Source: Mycobacterium sp. 852013-50091_SCH5140682
GTDB taxonomy: Bacteria > Actinomycetota > Actinomycetes > Mycobacteriales > Mycobacteriaceae
NCBI RefSeq assembly: GCF_001665685.1
Contig: NZ_LZTB01000052.1
Coordinates: forward strand, 1-62,320
Direction: 5' to 3'
DNA length: 62,320 bases
The notes beneath the pieces were generated by a model. It made no database searches. It saw only the letters and a program-made list of their open reading frames with translations, and was not told where the DNA came from. Positions 42,913-52,349 of this stretch are shown in pieces. A program made the translations under genes and the position numbers. Within the stretch, counting starts at the first letter, position 1. Each line of letters begins with the position of its first letter.

Positions 42913-43203
42913 CTAGTGCTTGTCGGTCCGCAGCACCTTGGTCCGCAGCACGGACTCGTTCAGGTTGAGCTGACGGTCGAGCTCGGAGACGGTGGCCGGC
43001 TCGGCCTTGACGTCAACGACGGCGTAGATGCCTTCGGCATGCTTGGCGATCTCGTAGGCCAGCCGGCGACGGCCCCAGATGTCAACCTTGTCGACGGAAC
43101 CGCCATCCTTGCGGACGACGTTCAGGAACGTCTCCAGCGAGGGAGCTACGGTGCGCTCGTCAAGTGTGGGGTCGAGAATGACCATGATTTCGTATGGACG
43201 CAT
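42913..43203 (-). CDS. rpsF: 30S ribosomal protein bS6
   Basis: 96 residues from ATG 43203, with GGAGGTGATGAGG upstream. MRPYEIMVILDPTLDERTV, then WGRRRLAYEIAKHAEGIYAV, is the bS6 signature. First gene of the rpsF-ssb-rpsR-rplI operon; divergent from the membrane-protein gene at 43360. Confidence 0.97.
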   Translation of the reverse strand: MRPYEIMVILDPTLDERTVAPSLETFLNVVRKDGGSVDKVDIWGRRRLAYEIAKHAEGIYAVVDVKAEPATVSELDRQLNLNESVLRTKVLRTDKH

Positions 43204-43359
43204 TAGAACCTCATCACCTCCTATGGTCGTTTCGGCCACGGCGGATTCCGTGGCAGGAGGGTCGCCTGCGTCGGCAACCGGCCCAGGCTACCCGAAATGC
43301 GCCTGAGCTGTGAAATCGCTATAAGGTGAGGTCGTCATACTTCGACGATCGGGGGATCT

Positions 43360-44031
43360 GTGAGCTATCCCAACGGGCCCTACGGTCAGGGGTTTCCCGG
43401 GCAGCAGCCGGGCTACCAGCAGCAGCCCGGGTACCCACAGCAGCCGGGCTACCCGCCACCGGGCTACCCACAACAACAGGGCTACCCGCAACAGCCCGCG
43501 TTCGGCGGGGGGTACCAACCGCCCGGGATGCCGCCTCTGACCCCTCCATCCCCGAGCGGTGGCACGGGCATCACCGCGGGTGTGCTGGCCGGGCTGGGCG
43601 CCCTGGCCAACCTCGGAGCCGGAATCTTCGGGCTGATCGGCCTGGCGGCGATCAACAGCGACTCGACCTTCGGAAGTTCGGAGCTCTCCGGCGGCGTGTC
43701 CGCACTGCTGGTCGTCACGGTACTGATCAGCGTCGTCGTCGGTGTCGTGCTGTTGGCCGGCGCCATTATGTTGTTGCAGCGCAAGATGATCGGTCGCTGG
43801 CTCGTGGTCGCGGGATGCGCCTTGACCATCGTGGGCAGCCTGATCAGTCTGGGCCTGAGCGCGGCGGTCACTGCACGCTACGGCTACTACGGCGGCGGCG
43901 GTTTCGCCGTGCTGGGTCTGATCTTCCCGGTGGCCACGCTGGTGCTTGCCCTGCTGCCCGCCACCACCGCGTGGATTCAGTCGAAGCCGAATCCAGTAGC
44001 ACCGCAGCCGTATTCGCCGTTTCAGGGCTGA
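43360..44031 (+). CDS. Membrane protein with Pro/Gln/Gly/Tyr-rich N-terminus
   Basis: 223 residues from GTG 43360. Residues 1-~68 are low-complexity PGYPQQPGYPPPGYPQQ-type repeats, probably disordered and cytoplasmic. Three to four membrane helices follow (GVLAGLGALANLGAGIFGLIG, ALLVVTVLISVVVGVVLLAGAI, WLVVAGCALTIVGSL, GFAVLGLIFPVATLVLALLP). Similar proteins are common in mycobacteria and corynebacteria. Its 3' end overlaps the convergent glycosyltransferase gene by 10 bases. Function unknown. Confidence 0.8.
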   Translation: MSYPNGPYGQGFPGQQPGYQQQPGYPQQPGYPPPGYPQQQGYPQQPAFGGGYQPPGMPPLTPPSPSGGTGITAGVLAGLGALANLGAGIFGLIGLAAINSDSTFGSSELSGGVSALLVVTVLISVVVGVVLLAGAIMLLQRKMIGRWLVVAGCALTIVGSLISLGLSAAVTARYGYYGGGGFAVLGLIFPVATLVLALLPATTAWIQSKPNPVAPQPYSPFQG

Positions 44032-45659
44032 GCTGACGAGCTCTCGGCGGGTTGCGGTTCGGGCGCCGGTTCCACGCGCACCCGGTCACGGTCGGGCCGC
44101 AGCCAGTCCGGCAACCAGCGCGGCGGGTTGTCGGGAGCACCGTCGAACACCCCACCGGTCGGATCGTCGATGCGGCCGCCGTGGCGCACGAGGTCGAGTT
44201 CGGGCCGGTAGATCTGGCGGATCACCAACGCGCACAGCCCCATCACGGCGATGTCGCGCAGCAGCACCGTCGTGGTGAACCACTGCTCGGGCAGCCCGCG
44301 GTTGGCCTCCCCGTACAGATAGAGCATCCGCGGAACCCAGACCAACGCGTCAATCGTCATCCACGCCAACAGGATTCGGCGGTGCGGCAAGGCAAGGACG
44401 GCGAGCGGCACCAGCCACAGCGAGAACTGCGGACTCCACACCTTGTTGGTCAGCAGGAATGCCGTCACCACCAGAAACGCCAACTGCGCCACCCGCGGCC
44501 GCTGCGGCGCGGTGAGCGCGATGTAGCCGATCACGATCAGGCACGCCGCGAATAGCACCGCGGTGACCGCGTTGGTCACCGTCGGCGGTTGCCAGAACCC
44601 GAGATTCGGGTCGAACCCACGCCAGCCCGTGAACGACTTCACCACGTTGTACAGCGAATCCATGTCGTCGCCACGTCGGGTGTTGAGCCGGAAGAACTCC
44701 GACCACCCCCGCGGGAACATCACCATGATGGGCAGGTTCACCAGCACCCAGGTGCCGATCGCCGCCAGCGCGGTCGTGCCGACCTGCCGCATCCGCCCGG
44801 TGCGCACCGCCAGCATCGCCAGCGGCAGCAGCAACAGCAGCGGATAGAGCTTGGCCGCCACTCCCAGCCCGATCAGAACACCGGCCAGTGCGGGTTTACG
44901 GCGGGCCCACGCCAGCATCGCCCCGGCCGCCGCGGCCGTCGCCAACGCGTCGAAATTGGTGAAGATCTGAAAGATCAAGATCGGTGAACCGGCCACCAGC
45001 GCGGCATCCCAGATGCGGCGGCCCGCCATTCGCGCCGTCGCCCAGATGGTGGTGAGCCAGGCCAACGCCAACCCGAACGCGGCGATGTTGAAGAACATCA
45101 CCACCTCGGCGATGACCGGGAGCGCAATCACCGTCGTGGCGGCCGTGTACGTCTTGGCCAGCGCCATCGACACGTACTGGTAGATGCCGGTGAGCACCGG
45201 ATACTCCATGTAGCGCACAGCGGGTTCGCCGTCGTACTGCATGCGCTGCTTACCCGTCGAGTCGTTCTCCTGCCAGCTCGACTTGTACGGGAACTTGCCG
45301 AGGTTCAACAGCTCTGCGGTGTAGAGCGGGACCGTGTCGGAGTAGCAGAGCTCGTAGTACGCCCGGTTGTTCTGCCAGTTGGCGACGCGTTGGCCCGGGG
45401 TGCCCGAACCGGTGGTCTGCAGGCAGGCCGCCTTCGTCGAGTAGCCGAGCGCCAGGAACACCATCGCGATGATGAACATCACGCGCAACGGCGTCATGAA
45501 CCGCGCCCGCCCGATCACCGCATGCCGGCCGACCGGGCCGCCGAACGGATACGACAGCGCACGACTCAGGACGTCATTGCGGCTGGGTAGGTCGCGGTCG
45601 TCCGCCTCTCGGGTGTCCCCCGCGAGCGGCGCCGGCGAAACGAATTCCCGTTCCGTCAC
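44022..45659 (-). CDS. GT87-family polyprenol-dependent mannosyltransferase-like membrane protein (Rv0051-like)
   Basis: 545 residues, ~10-11 transmembrane segments. Cytosolic N-terminus (MTEREFVSPAP), first helix MFIIAMVFLALGYS, an extracytoplasmic loop with two Cys (CLQTTG, YELCYSD) and an acidic YNVVKSFTGW region; C-terminus Pro-rich. Corresponds in position to M. tuberculosis Rv0051, next to ponA1. GT87/DUF2029 enzymes transfer mannose or arabinose from polyprenyl phosphate to wall glycans; the exact acceptor here is unknown. GTG start overlaps the ponA1 stop (GTGA). Confidence 0.85.
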   Translation of the reverse strand: MTEREFVSPAPLAGDTREADDRDLPSRNDVLSRALSYPFGGPVGRHAVIGRARFMTPLRVMFIIAMVFLALGYSTKAACLQTTGSGTPGQRVANWQNNRAYYELCYSDTVPLYTAELLNLGKFPYKSSWQENDSTGKQRMQYDGEPAVRYMEYPVLTGIYQYVSMALAKTYTAATTVIALPVIAEVVMFFNIAAFGLALAWLTTIWATARMAGRRIWDAALVAGSPILIFQIFTNFDALATAAAAGAMLAWARRKPALAGVLIGLGVAAKLYPLLLLLPLAMLAVRTGRMRQVGTTALAAIGTWVLVNLPIMVMFPRGWSEFFRLNTRRGDDMDSLYNVVKSFTGWRGFDPNLGFWQPPTVTNAVTAVLFAACLIVIGYIALTAPQRPRVAQLAFLVVTAFLLTNKVWSPQFSLWLVPLAVLALPHRRILLAWMTIDALVWVPRMLYLYGEANRGLPEQWFTTTVLLRDIAVMGLCALVIRQIYRPELDLVRHGGRIDDPTGGVFDGAPDNPPRWLPDWLRPDRDRVRVEPAPEPQPAESSSAQP

Positions 45660-48097
45660 GGAGGCGGCATGGGCGCGCCGGGACCACCGGGGACAACCGG
45701 CTCAGCCGGCTGCGCCGGTGCGATCGGCACGGTCGTCGGGGGGCCGACCGGGATCGTGATGCCCGGTGCCACTTCGATGGTCGGCTGGATCACGGTCTCC
45801 GACGGCATCGTCGGATTGGGCCCCAGCGGTCCGTTCCCGTTTTGCCCCGGTGGCGGGGGCGGCGGCGCCTGCGGCACACCGGCGTAGCCGCCGATCTCCG
45901 TCGGCTTCGGGAACGACTCGTTGTCGGTGCCCTGCAGGGCACCGTCCATGGTCGACTTCCAGATGTCCGACGGCAGGCCGGAGCCGTACACGGGCGAACC
46001 CCACTGATTCACCAGCGGTTTGACGCCTTCGGTGGTACCGACCCAGACCGCCGTGGACAGCGACGGCGTGTAGCCGACCATCCACGCGTCCCGGTTGGCC
46101 CCGGAGTCGCCGAGCTGGACGGTGCCCGTCTTGGCAGCCGAGGAACGTCCGCCCGCGAGGTTGTGCCCGCGCGAGTATCCGGCGATGGGCTGCATCGCCG
46201 AGGTGACATTGTCGGCTACTGCCTTGTCGATGCGCTGGTCCCCGTTGTCCTGCTGTGAGGCGTCGAACAGCACCTGGCCTGAGGAGTTGACGACCTTCTG
46301 CACGAAGTGCGGCTTGTGGTAGACGCCCGACGCGGCCAGCGTGGCATACGCCGAGGCCATGTCGAGCACCCGCGACTGGTACTGACCCAGCACGACGCCG
46401 TTGTTGGGCGGGCCGCCCTTGCCGTCCTCGGACAGCGTGTGCTCGACCCCGGGGAAGCTCTCGGCGACACCCGCATCGTGCGCGGCCTTGGCGACATCTT
46501 CCGGCCCGTTCTTGAGCTTCAGCATGAGCCGGTAGTAGCTGGTGTTGAGCGAACGCTTGAGCGCCTCGGCGATGGAGCAGACGCCGCAGCCCTCGCCCTC
46601 GACGTTGGTGATCTTGATGCCGTTGACGGTCACCGGCGAGCTGTCCACCTGATAGCCCAGGCCGATGCCCTGCTGCAGTGCGGCGACCAGCGCGAACACC
46701 TTGAACGACGAACCGGTCGGCAACCCCGCCTGGGCGAAGTCGAACCCGTTGGCGTCCGAACCGCCGTAGTAGGCCTTGATGGCGCCGTCATGCGGGTCGA
46801 CCGACACCACCGCGGCCCGCATGTCCGGATCCTGCCCGTCCATGTACTTGGTGACGGCCTTCTCGGCGGCCTGCTGCGCCTGCGGGTCGATCGTCGTGGT
46901 GATCTGCAGGCCTTCGGTGTTCAGGGTCTGCTCGCTGACGTCGAAGAGGCCCATCAGCTCCTTCATGACCTGCCGCTCGATCAGACCGTTGGGCCCGGTG
47001 GTCTGGTTCTGCTGCGTGGCCTGGTCCCGCGACACCGTCGGCGGGAACACCTGCTTGGCCCGGTCGTCGCGAGACAACGCGCCCATGTCGACCATGCCAT
47101 CGAGCACCCAGTTCCAGCGCTCGGCGGCGCCTTCGGGGTCAACTGCGGGATCAAGCGTCGAGGGCCGCTGGATCAGGGCCGCGAGCAGCGCACCCTCGGC
47201 CACGTCGAGCTGTTCCACGGGCTTGTTGAAGTACGCCTTGGACGCCGCGGAGATCCCGTAGGCCCCGCGACCGAAATAGATCATGTTCAGATACGCCTGC
47301 ATCACGGCGTCCTTGGACCATTCGCTGGACATCTTCGTGGAGATGACCAACTCCTTGGCCTTGCGCACGAGACCGCCCAGCCCGGAGCGCTCGTCACCCA
47401 CCAGCGCGTTCTTCACGTACTGCTGGGTGATGGTCGACCCGCCCTGCAGTTCGCCGCCGAACAGGTTGTTCTTGATGGCGCGCAGGAAGCCGGTGAACGA
47501 GAACCCGGGGTTGGTGTAGAAGTCGCGGTCCTCGGCGGCCATCACCGCGTTGCGGACGTGCACCGGGATCTGATCGATGTTGACGTCGACGCGGTTGCCT
47601 TCCGGCGGCACGATCTTGGCGATCTCGGAGCCGTCGCTGGCGAGGATGGTCGACACCTGGTTGGTGCGGATGTCGCCCGGCTGCGGGACGTCGACGATCA
47701 TGTAGGCCATACCGAAGGTCACCAGCGGCAGCAGCACCATCACCGCCACGGCCGCGACCAGCCCGCGCCGCACCCACTTCCAGTTGATCCGGAACTGCTT
47801 GCGCGGCTGCGGCGGTCCCGCCGGAGGCTCGGACGGCCCTCCCGGACCGCGCCCACCCGGCGGCGGGGGCGGAGGTGGCGGCGACTTGGGTGGCGGTGTG
47901 CGGTCCATAGCCGCGCGCACGACGTCGATCGGGGCCGGACCACCGTCGCGGACCGGGGGCAGCACAGTGGTCAGCCGATCATCCGGCGGCACCGCCGAGC
48001 GTGACCGATGGGCGCCCCGAGGTCCGCGTGCACCAAGGCGGCCAGCCGCGTTCTGGACGTCGTCGGCTGACCGGTGCTGGCCCTCTTCGCTATTCAC
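45656..48097 (-). CDS. ponA1: Bifunctional penicillin-binding protein PonA1 (class A PBP)
   Basis: 813 residues from GTG 48097, which overlaps the preceding stop (GTGAATAG). A Pro-rich cytoplasmic tail and one membrane helix (~108-130, GLVAAVAVMVLLPLVTFGMAYM) precede the GT51 transglycosylase (catalytic Glu in AAEDRDFYTNPG; QGGSTITQQYVKN). The transpeptidase has SxxK in TGSSFKVF, SxN in RSLNTSYY and KTG in AAKTGTVQLG. The C-terminal ~80 residues are a Pro-rich tail. Synthesises and cross-links peptidoglycan, with a role in polar growth in mycobacteria. Confidence 0.95.
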   Translation of the reverse strand: MNSEEGQHRSADDVQNAAGRLGARGPRGAHRSRSAVPPDDRLTTVLPPVRDGGPAPIDVVRAAMDRTPPPKSPPPPPPPPGGRGPGGPSEPPAGPPQPRKQFRINWKWVRRGLVAAVAVMVLLPLVTFGMAYMIVDVPQPGDIRTNQVSTILASDGSEIAKIVPPEGNRVDVNIDQIPVHVRNAVMAAEDRDFYTNPGFSFTGFLRAIKNNLFGGELQGGSTITQQYVKNALVGDERSGLGGLVRKAKELVISTKMSSEWSKDAVMQAYLNMIYFGRGAYGISAASKAYFNKPVEQLDVAEGALLAALIQRPSTLDPAVDPEGAAERWNWVLDGMVDMGALSRDDRAKQVFPPTVSRDQATQQNQTTGPNGLIERQVMKELMGLFDVSEQTLNTEGLQITTTIDPQAQQAAEKAVTKYMDGQDPDMRAAVVSVDPHDGAIKAYYGGSDANGFDFAQAGLPTGSSFKVFALVAALQQGIGLGYQVDSSPVTVNGIKITNVEGEGCGVCSIAEALKRSLNTSYYRLMLKLKNGPEDVAKAAHDAGVAESFPGVEHTLSEDGKGGPPNNGVVLGQYQSRVLDMASAYATLAASGVYHKPHFVQKVVNSSGQVLFDASQQDNGDQRIDKAVADNVTSAMQPIAGYSRGHNLAGGRSSAAKTGTVQLGDSGANRDAWMVGYTPSLSTAVWVGTTEGVKPLVNQWGSPVYGSGLPSDIWKSTMDGALQGTDNESFPKPTEIGGYAGVPQAPPPPPPGQNGNGPLGPNPTMPSETVIQPTIEVAPGITIPVGPPTTVPIAPAQPAEPVVPGGPGAPMPPP

Positions 48098-48521
48098 TGG
48101 CCGTACGCGCGGGCTTGCGCGTGGTGGAAGTTCGTCGTGGCTTGCGCGCCGCCGGTGGACGGGGCGTACCGAGCACATACGACTTGACCAGATGGTTCCA
48201 ACTGCAGGTCCGGCATACCTCCACCACGTGTACTGCGAACTCGTCGTAGCGCGTCGCCAAAAGGACAAGCTCCTCTGCCGTGCGCGCGGAACCCGACACC
48301 GGGCCCAGATGTTCTCCGAATACCCACGACACCAGCGTCAGCTGTTCCTTACGGCAGATCGGGCACATCACCGAACTGGTCTTTCCGTGGAACTTCGCGG
48401 CGCGCAGCAAGTACGGATTGGCGTCGCAGACCTCGGAGACGCCGGTGCGCCCCGAGTAGACCTCAGCCAGCAGGGACCGCCGCCGAAGCGCGTAATCCAC
48501 CACCTGTCTCTGCAATCGCAC
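48090..48521 (-). CDS. DUF5318 family protein (Rv0049-like)
   Basis: 143 residues from GTG 48521 (MRLQRQVVDYALRRR), matching the M. tuberculosis Rv0049 start. Conserved DANPYLLRAAKFHG, a CPIC and a CRTCSW pair that could form a zinc ribbon, and WNHLVKSYVLG; basic C-terminus. Translationally coupled to ponA1, suggesting a wall-related or regulatory role. Function not established. Confidence 0.82.
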   Translation of the reverse strand: MRLQRQVVDYALRRRSLLAEVYSGRTGVSEVCDANPYLLRAAKFHGKTSSVMCPICRKEQLTLVSWVFGEHLGPVSGSARTAEELVLLATRYDEFAVHVVEVCRTCSWNHLVKSYVLGTPRPPAARKPRRTSTTRKPARTASE

Positions 48522-48624
48522 GTTGACCAGAGTACGTCGGCCCTCCCACCACCGAGGCGCGACCGTGGCTGCAGCTCCTACGATCATCGGCGTGGCAACA
48601 AGGCAATCCTCCCCGCGAAGCGCC

Positions 48625-49476
48625 ATGACGCGGGCCAAGGACAGCGACCGCAACGACACCTGCAAAGTGCTCGACAGCGCCTTGGAGGAAGGTCAGCTGT
48701 CGATGGAGGAGCACCGCCAGCGGGTCAGCGCGGCCACCAACGCGACCACGCTCGGGCAGCTGGCCACCCTCGTGGAGGATCTGCAGAACTCCAACGCCCC
48801 GGTACAGCTGCCGACGCTGAAGGAACCGCAGGTGCGCCGGCTGCCGGGAACGGCCCGCGCCGGCTGGGGTCTGCGCGTCGCGATGGCCGTCGTGCTGGTG
48901 CTGTTGGGTATCGGTATCGGCTGGGGTCTCTACGGCAACACCACGTCCCCGCTGAGCTTCACCACCGATCCGGGCGCCAAATCCGACGGCGTCCCCGCCA
49001 AGGTGCTCACCTCGCCACGTCAGTTGCTCTCCCTCGGCGGGTTCAACGGGCTCTTCGAGCAGATGCGCAAGAAGTTCGGCGACACCACCGGCTACGAGTT
49101 GGAAATCCGCGAGGACTGGGCGTCGCTGTACCGCACCGACCCCAACGACAACCGCCGCAAGATCGAATACGACTACCGCGGCGGCTGGGGCGACCCCAGC
49201 TCGTCGCCGCCCAGCGCGCTGAGTGACGGGGACCGCCTCGTCGACCTGGCCAAGTTCAACTTCGACGCGATCATCGGCATGCTGCGCGGCGCCCCGGAAT
49301 CCCTCAACGTGCCGCGGGCCGACGTGAAGTACACCTGGGTGGAGATCACGCCGTCGAAGGATCCTGCGACGCCGGATGCGCTGAACATCACCATTCGCGT
49401 CAGTGGTGATTTCGGTGGTGGCTACATGGTTCTGGCACCCGACGGCACACCCAAAGAGGTCTACCCCAAGAGCTGA
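48625..49476 (+). CDS. DUF1707 membrane protein (Rv0048c-like)
   Basis: 283 residues from ATG 48625; GTG 48592 is an alternative and neither has a strong ribosome site. The N-terminal DUF1707/SHOCT-like motif RAKDSDRNDTCKVLDSALEEGQLSMEEHRQRV is followed by one membrane helix (LRVAMAVVLVLLGIGIGWGL) and an extracytoplasmic domain ending in FGGGYMVLAPDGTPKEVYPKS. Divergent from Rv0049/ponA1 as in M. tuberculosis. Function unknown. Confidence 0.85.
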   Translation: MTRAKDSDRNDTCKVLDSALEEGQLSMEEHRQRVSAATNATTLGQLATLVEDLQNSNAPVQLPTLKEPQVRRLPGTARAGWGLRVAMAVVLVLLGIGIGWGLYGNTTSPLSFTTDPGAKSDGVPAKVLTSPRQLLSLGGFNGLFEQMRKKFGDTTGYELEIREDWASLYRTDPNDNRRKIEYDYRGGWGDPSSSPPSALSDGDRLVDLAKFNFDAIIGMLRGAPESLNVPRADVKYTWVEITPSKDPATPDALNITIRVSGDFGGGYMVLAPDGTPKEVYPKS

Positions 49477-49660
49477 TCGACCGCCGCTGACCGGGGCTGA
49501 GCGAAGTCCCGCGTCGAAACCCCAGGTCGGGCCCGATCGAACTGACAAACGTCGAACTTTGGCAATCCGTTTGTCACGCAATATATCGGCGCGATACAGT
49601 TGCACGAGGTGTTGATCCGTCGTAGCGATCGACACATGTCCTGTCGAGGGGGTGATTTCG

Positions 49661-50206
49661 GTGCTGGAGCTCGCCATCCTGGGTCTTCTGCTCGAATCTC
49701 CCATGCACGGCTACGAGCTGCGTAAACGCTTGACGGGTCTACTTGGCGCCTTCCGGGCCTTCTCGTACGGTTCGCTCTACCCGGCACTGCGACGCATGCA
49801 GACCGACGGGCTGATCGTCGAGGATGCGGCGCCGCTCGGGTCGACCAAGGTACGCCGCGCGCGCCGGGTTTATCAGCTCACCGACGCCGGTAAGGAACGG
49901 TTCACGGAGCTGGTCGCTGATACCGGCCCACAGAACTATTCCGACGACGGGTTCGGGGTACACCTCGCCTTCTTCAACCGCACCCCGGCAGAGGCCAGGA
50001 TGCGGATTCTGGAGGGGCGCCGTCGTCAGGTAGAGGAACGCCGGGAAGGTCTGCGCGAAGCCGTGGCGCGGGCCAGCAGCTCGTTCGACCGCTACACCCG
50101 TCAGCTCCACCAGTTGGGGCTGGAGTCCAGCGAGCGCGAAGTGAAATGGCTCAACGAATTGATCGCGGCTGAACGACTGGGTCAAAGCCGCCCAGACAAC
50201 CCGTAG
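49661..50206 (+). CDS. PadR-family transcriptional regulator
   Basis: About 181 residues from GTG 49661, chosen because GAGGGGG lies 8 bases upstream and the family start is MLELAILGLLLESPMHGYELRKRL. A winged HTH (FSYGSLYPALRRMQTDGLI, then RVYQLTDAGK) is followed by a PadR C-terminal helical hairpin. Equivalent to Rv0047c. It precedes ino1 by 49 bases and may regulate it. Confidence 0.88.
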   Translation: MLELAILGLLLESPMHGYELRKRLTGLLGAFRAFSYGSLYPALRRMQTDGLIVEDAAPLGSTKVRRARRVYQLTDAGKERFTELVADTGPQNYSDDGFGVHLAFFNRTPAEARMRILEGRRRQVEERREGLREAVARASSSFDRYTRQLHQLGLESSEREVKWLNELIAAERLGQSRPDNP

Positions 50207-50255
50207 GCGCAGCCCTTATAGCCGAGCAGTACCGAATTGAGTAAGGAGACCGTCC

Positions 50256-51335
50256 ATGTCTGAGCACGCAGGAGATATCCGGGTCGCCATTGTCGGCGTC
50301 GGTAACTGCGCGTCGTCCCTGGTGCAGGGCGTGCAGTACTACCAGAACGCCGACGAGAACACGACCGTGCCCGGGCTGATGCACGTGAAGTTCGGCCCGT
50401 ACCACGTCCGCGACGTGAAGTTCGTCGCCGCGTTCGACGTGGACGCCAAGAAGGTCGGTTTCGACCTGGCCGAGGCGATCTTCGCCTCCGAGAACAACAC
50501 CATCAAGATCGCCGACGTGCCGCCGAGTGACGTCATCGTGCAGCGCGGCCCGACCCTCGACGGCATCGGCAAGTACTACGCCGACACCATCGAGGTGTCC
50601 GATGCCGATCCGGTCGACGTCGTCAAGACGCTCAAGGACGCCAAGGTCGACGTGCTGGTGTCCTACCTGCCCGTGGGCTCTGAAGAAGCCGACAAGTTCT
50701 ACGCCCAGTGCGCCATCGACGCGGGTGTCGCGTTCGTCAACGCGCTGCCGGTGTTCATCGCCTCGGATCCCGTGTGGGCCAAGAAGTTCGCCGACGCCGG
50801 TGTCCCGATCATCGGCGACGACATCAAGAGCCAGGTCGGTGCCACCATCACCCACCGCGTGATGGCCAAGCTGTTCGAGGATCGTGGCGTGCAGCTCGAC
50901 CGCACGATGCAGCTCAACGTCGGCGGCAACATGGACTTCCTGAACATGCTCGAGCGTGAGCGCCTGGAGTCCAAGAAGATCTCCAAGACCCAGGCCGTCA
51001 CCAGCAACCTGCAGCGCGAGTTCAAGACCAAGGACGTGCACATCGGCCCGTCCGACCACGTCGGCTGGCTCGACGACCGCAAGTGGGCCTACGTGCGCCT
51101 GGAGGGCCGCGCCTTCGGTGACGTGCCGCTGAACCTGGAGTACAAGCTCGAGGTGTGGGACTCGCCGAACTCGGCAGGCGTCATCATCGACGCGGTGCGT
51201 GCCGCCAAGATCGCGAAGGACCGCGGCATCGGTGGCCCCGTCGAGGCGGCCTCGGCCTACCTGATGAAGAGCCCGCCCAAGCAGCTGCCGGACGATGTCG
51301 CCCGCGCGCAGCTGGAGACCTTCATCGAAGGCTGA
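50256..51335 (+). CDS. ino1: Inositol-3-phosphate synthase
   Basis: 359 residues from ATG 50256, with AAGGAG upstream. NAD-binding VAIVGVGNCASSLVQGV at the N-terminus; family motifs NGDIKSQ-type GDDIKSQVGATITHR and QLNVGGNMDFLNM are intact. Converts glucose-6-phosphate to myo-inositol-3-phosphate for phosphatidylinositol, lipoarabinomannan and mycothiol. Orthologue of Rv0046c; follows the PadR gene. Confidence 0.96.
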   Translation: MSEHAGDIRVAIVGVGNCASSLVQGVQYYQNADENTTVPGLMHVKFGPYHVRDVKFVAAFDVDAKKVGFDLAEAIFASENNTIKIADVPPSDVIVQRGPTLDGIGKYYADTIEVSDADPVDVVKTLKDAKVDVLVSYLPVGSEEADKFYAQCAIDAGVAFVNALPVFIASDPVWAKKFADAGVPIIGDDIKSQVGATITHRVMAKLFEDRGVQLDRTMQLNVGGNMDFLNMLERERLESKKISKTQAVTSNLQREFKTKDVHIGPSDHVGWLDDRKWAYVRLEGRAFGDVPLNLEYKLEVWDSPNSAGVIIDAVRAAKIAKDRGIGGPVEAASAYLMKSPPKQLPDDVARAQLETFIEG

Positions 51336-51343
51336 TTCTCGTT

Positions 51344-51403
51344 GACTCTGCGCCCAGGGCGTGTGCCTCTCGCACATCTACGCCCTGGGCGCAGAGTCGT
51401 TTT
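51344..51403 (+). terminator. Strong 19-bp hairpin terminator after ino1
   Basis: Arms 51344-51362 (GACTCTGCGCCCAGGGCGT) and 51380-51398 pair perfectly over 19 bp, a small inner stem TGTGC/GCACA closes the loop, and GTTTTC follows. It starts 9 bases after the ino1 stop. A textbook intrinsic terminator. Confidence 0.85.
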
Positions 51404-51455
51404 CACGTAGAGAGCTGTTAGGGCACCGGCCCGCCCGAATCGTTAACGTGAAGCG

Positions 51456-52253
51456 ATGACCTCACCCATTCGTATCGGCGTCCAGCTGCAGCCGCAGCAC
51501 TCCCCCACCTACGACTACATCCGCGACGCGGTCCGTCGCTGCGAGGACATCGGCATCGACATCGCGTTCAACTGGGATCACTTCTTCCCGCTCTACGGCG
51601 ATCCCGACGGTGCGCACTACGAATGCTGGACGATGCTCGGCGCGTGGGCCGAGCAGACCTCGCGCATCGAGATCGGCGCACTGGTGAGCTGCAACTCGTA
51701 TCGCAACCCCGAACTGCTCGCCGACATGGCGCGCACCGTCGACCACATCAGCGCCGGACGGCTGATCCTCGGCATCGGATCAGGTTGGAAGCAAAAGGAT
51801 TACGACGAGTACGGCTACGACTTCGGCACGGCGGGCAGCCGCCTCGACGATCTGACTGCCGCACTCCCGCGGATCCGGGCCCGCCTGGCCAAGCTCAACC
51901 CGGCCCCCACGCGCGACATCCCGATCCTGATCGGCGGGCAGGGCGAGCGCAAGACCCTGCGCCTGGTCGCCGAGCATGCCGACATGTGGCACGCGTTCGT
52001 CGACCGCACCACCTATCCGGGCAAGGCGCAGGTGCTCGGCGAGCACTGCGCGAGCGTCGGGCGCGATCCCGAAACCATCGTGCGGTCGGCCGGCGTGCAG
52101 GACGACGGCGGGATCGACGCCATGCTCGCCGAGGCCGATGCACTCGCCGACCTCGGCGTCACGATCGTGACCATCGGCGTCAACGGCCCTGATTACGATC
52201 TGAGCTCGGCCGAGGCGTTGGTTCGCTGGCGGGACGGCCGCAACGGCGGCTGA
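51456..52253 (+). CDS. LLM-class F420-dependent oxidoreductase
   Basis: 265 residues. Luciferase-like TIM barrel: RCEDIGIDIAFNWDHFFPL, RIEIGALVSCNSYRNP, GRLILGIGSGWKQKDYDEYGY, IPILIGGQGERKTLRL. The pattern (F420 subgroup) and position match Rv0044c. M. tuberculosis has a hydrolase gene (Rv0045c) between this and ino1; it is absent here. Substrate unknown. Confidence 0.88.
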   Translation: MTSPIRIGVQLQPQHSPTYDYIRDAVRRCEDIGIDIAFNWDHFFPLYGDPDGAHYECWTMLGAWAEQTSRIEIGALVSCNSYRNPELLADMARTVDHISAGRLILGIGSGWKQKDYDEYGYDFGTAGSRLDDLTAALPRIRARLAKLNPAPTRDIPILIGGQGERKTLRLVAEHADMWHAFVDRTTYPGKAQVLGEHCASVGRDPETIVRSAGVQDDGGIDAMLAEADALADLGVTIVTIGVNGPDYDLSSAEALVRWRDGRNGG

Positions 52254-52349
52254 TACGAATTCCGTCGTCCATAGGTACGACAAATATCGCTGTGCCGCCC
52301 ATCGCATGCGACACTCTGCGCATCGGTGTCACAGAAGGGGGCTCACCGG

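Noticed and set aside
46307..48004. 565-codon frame antisense to ponA1
   Set aside because: Shadow frame; ponA1 is unambiguous and the antisense product has no family features.
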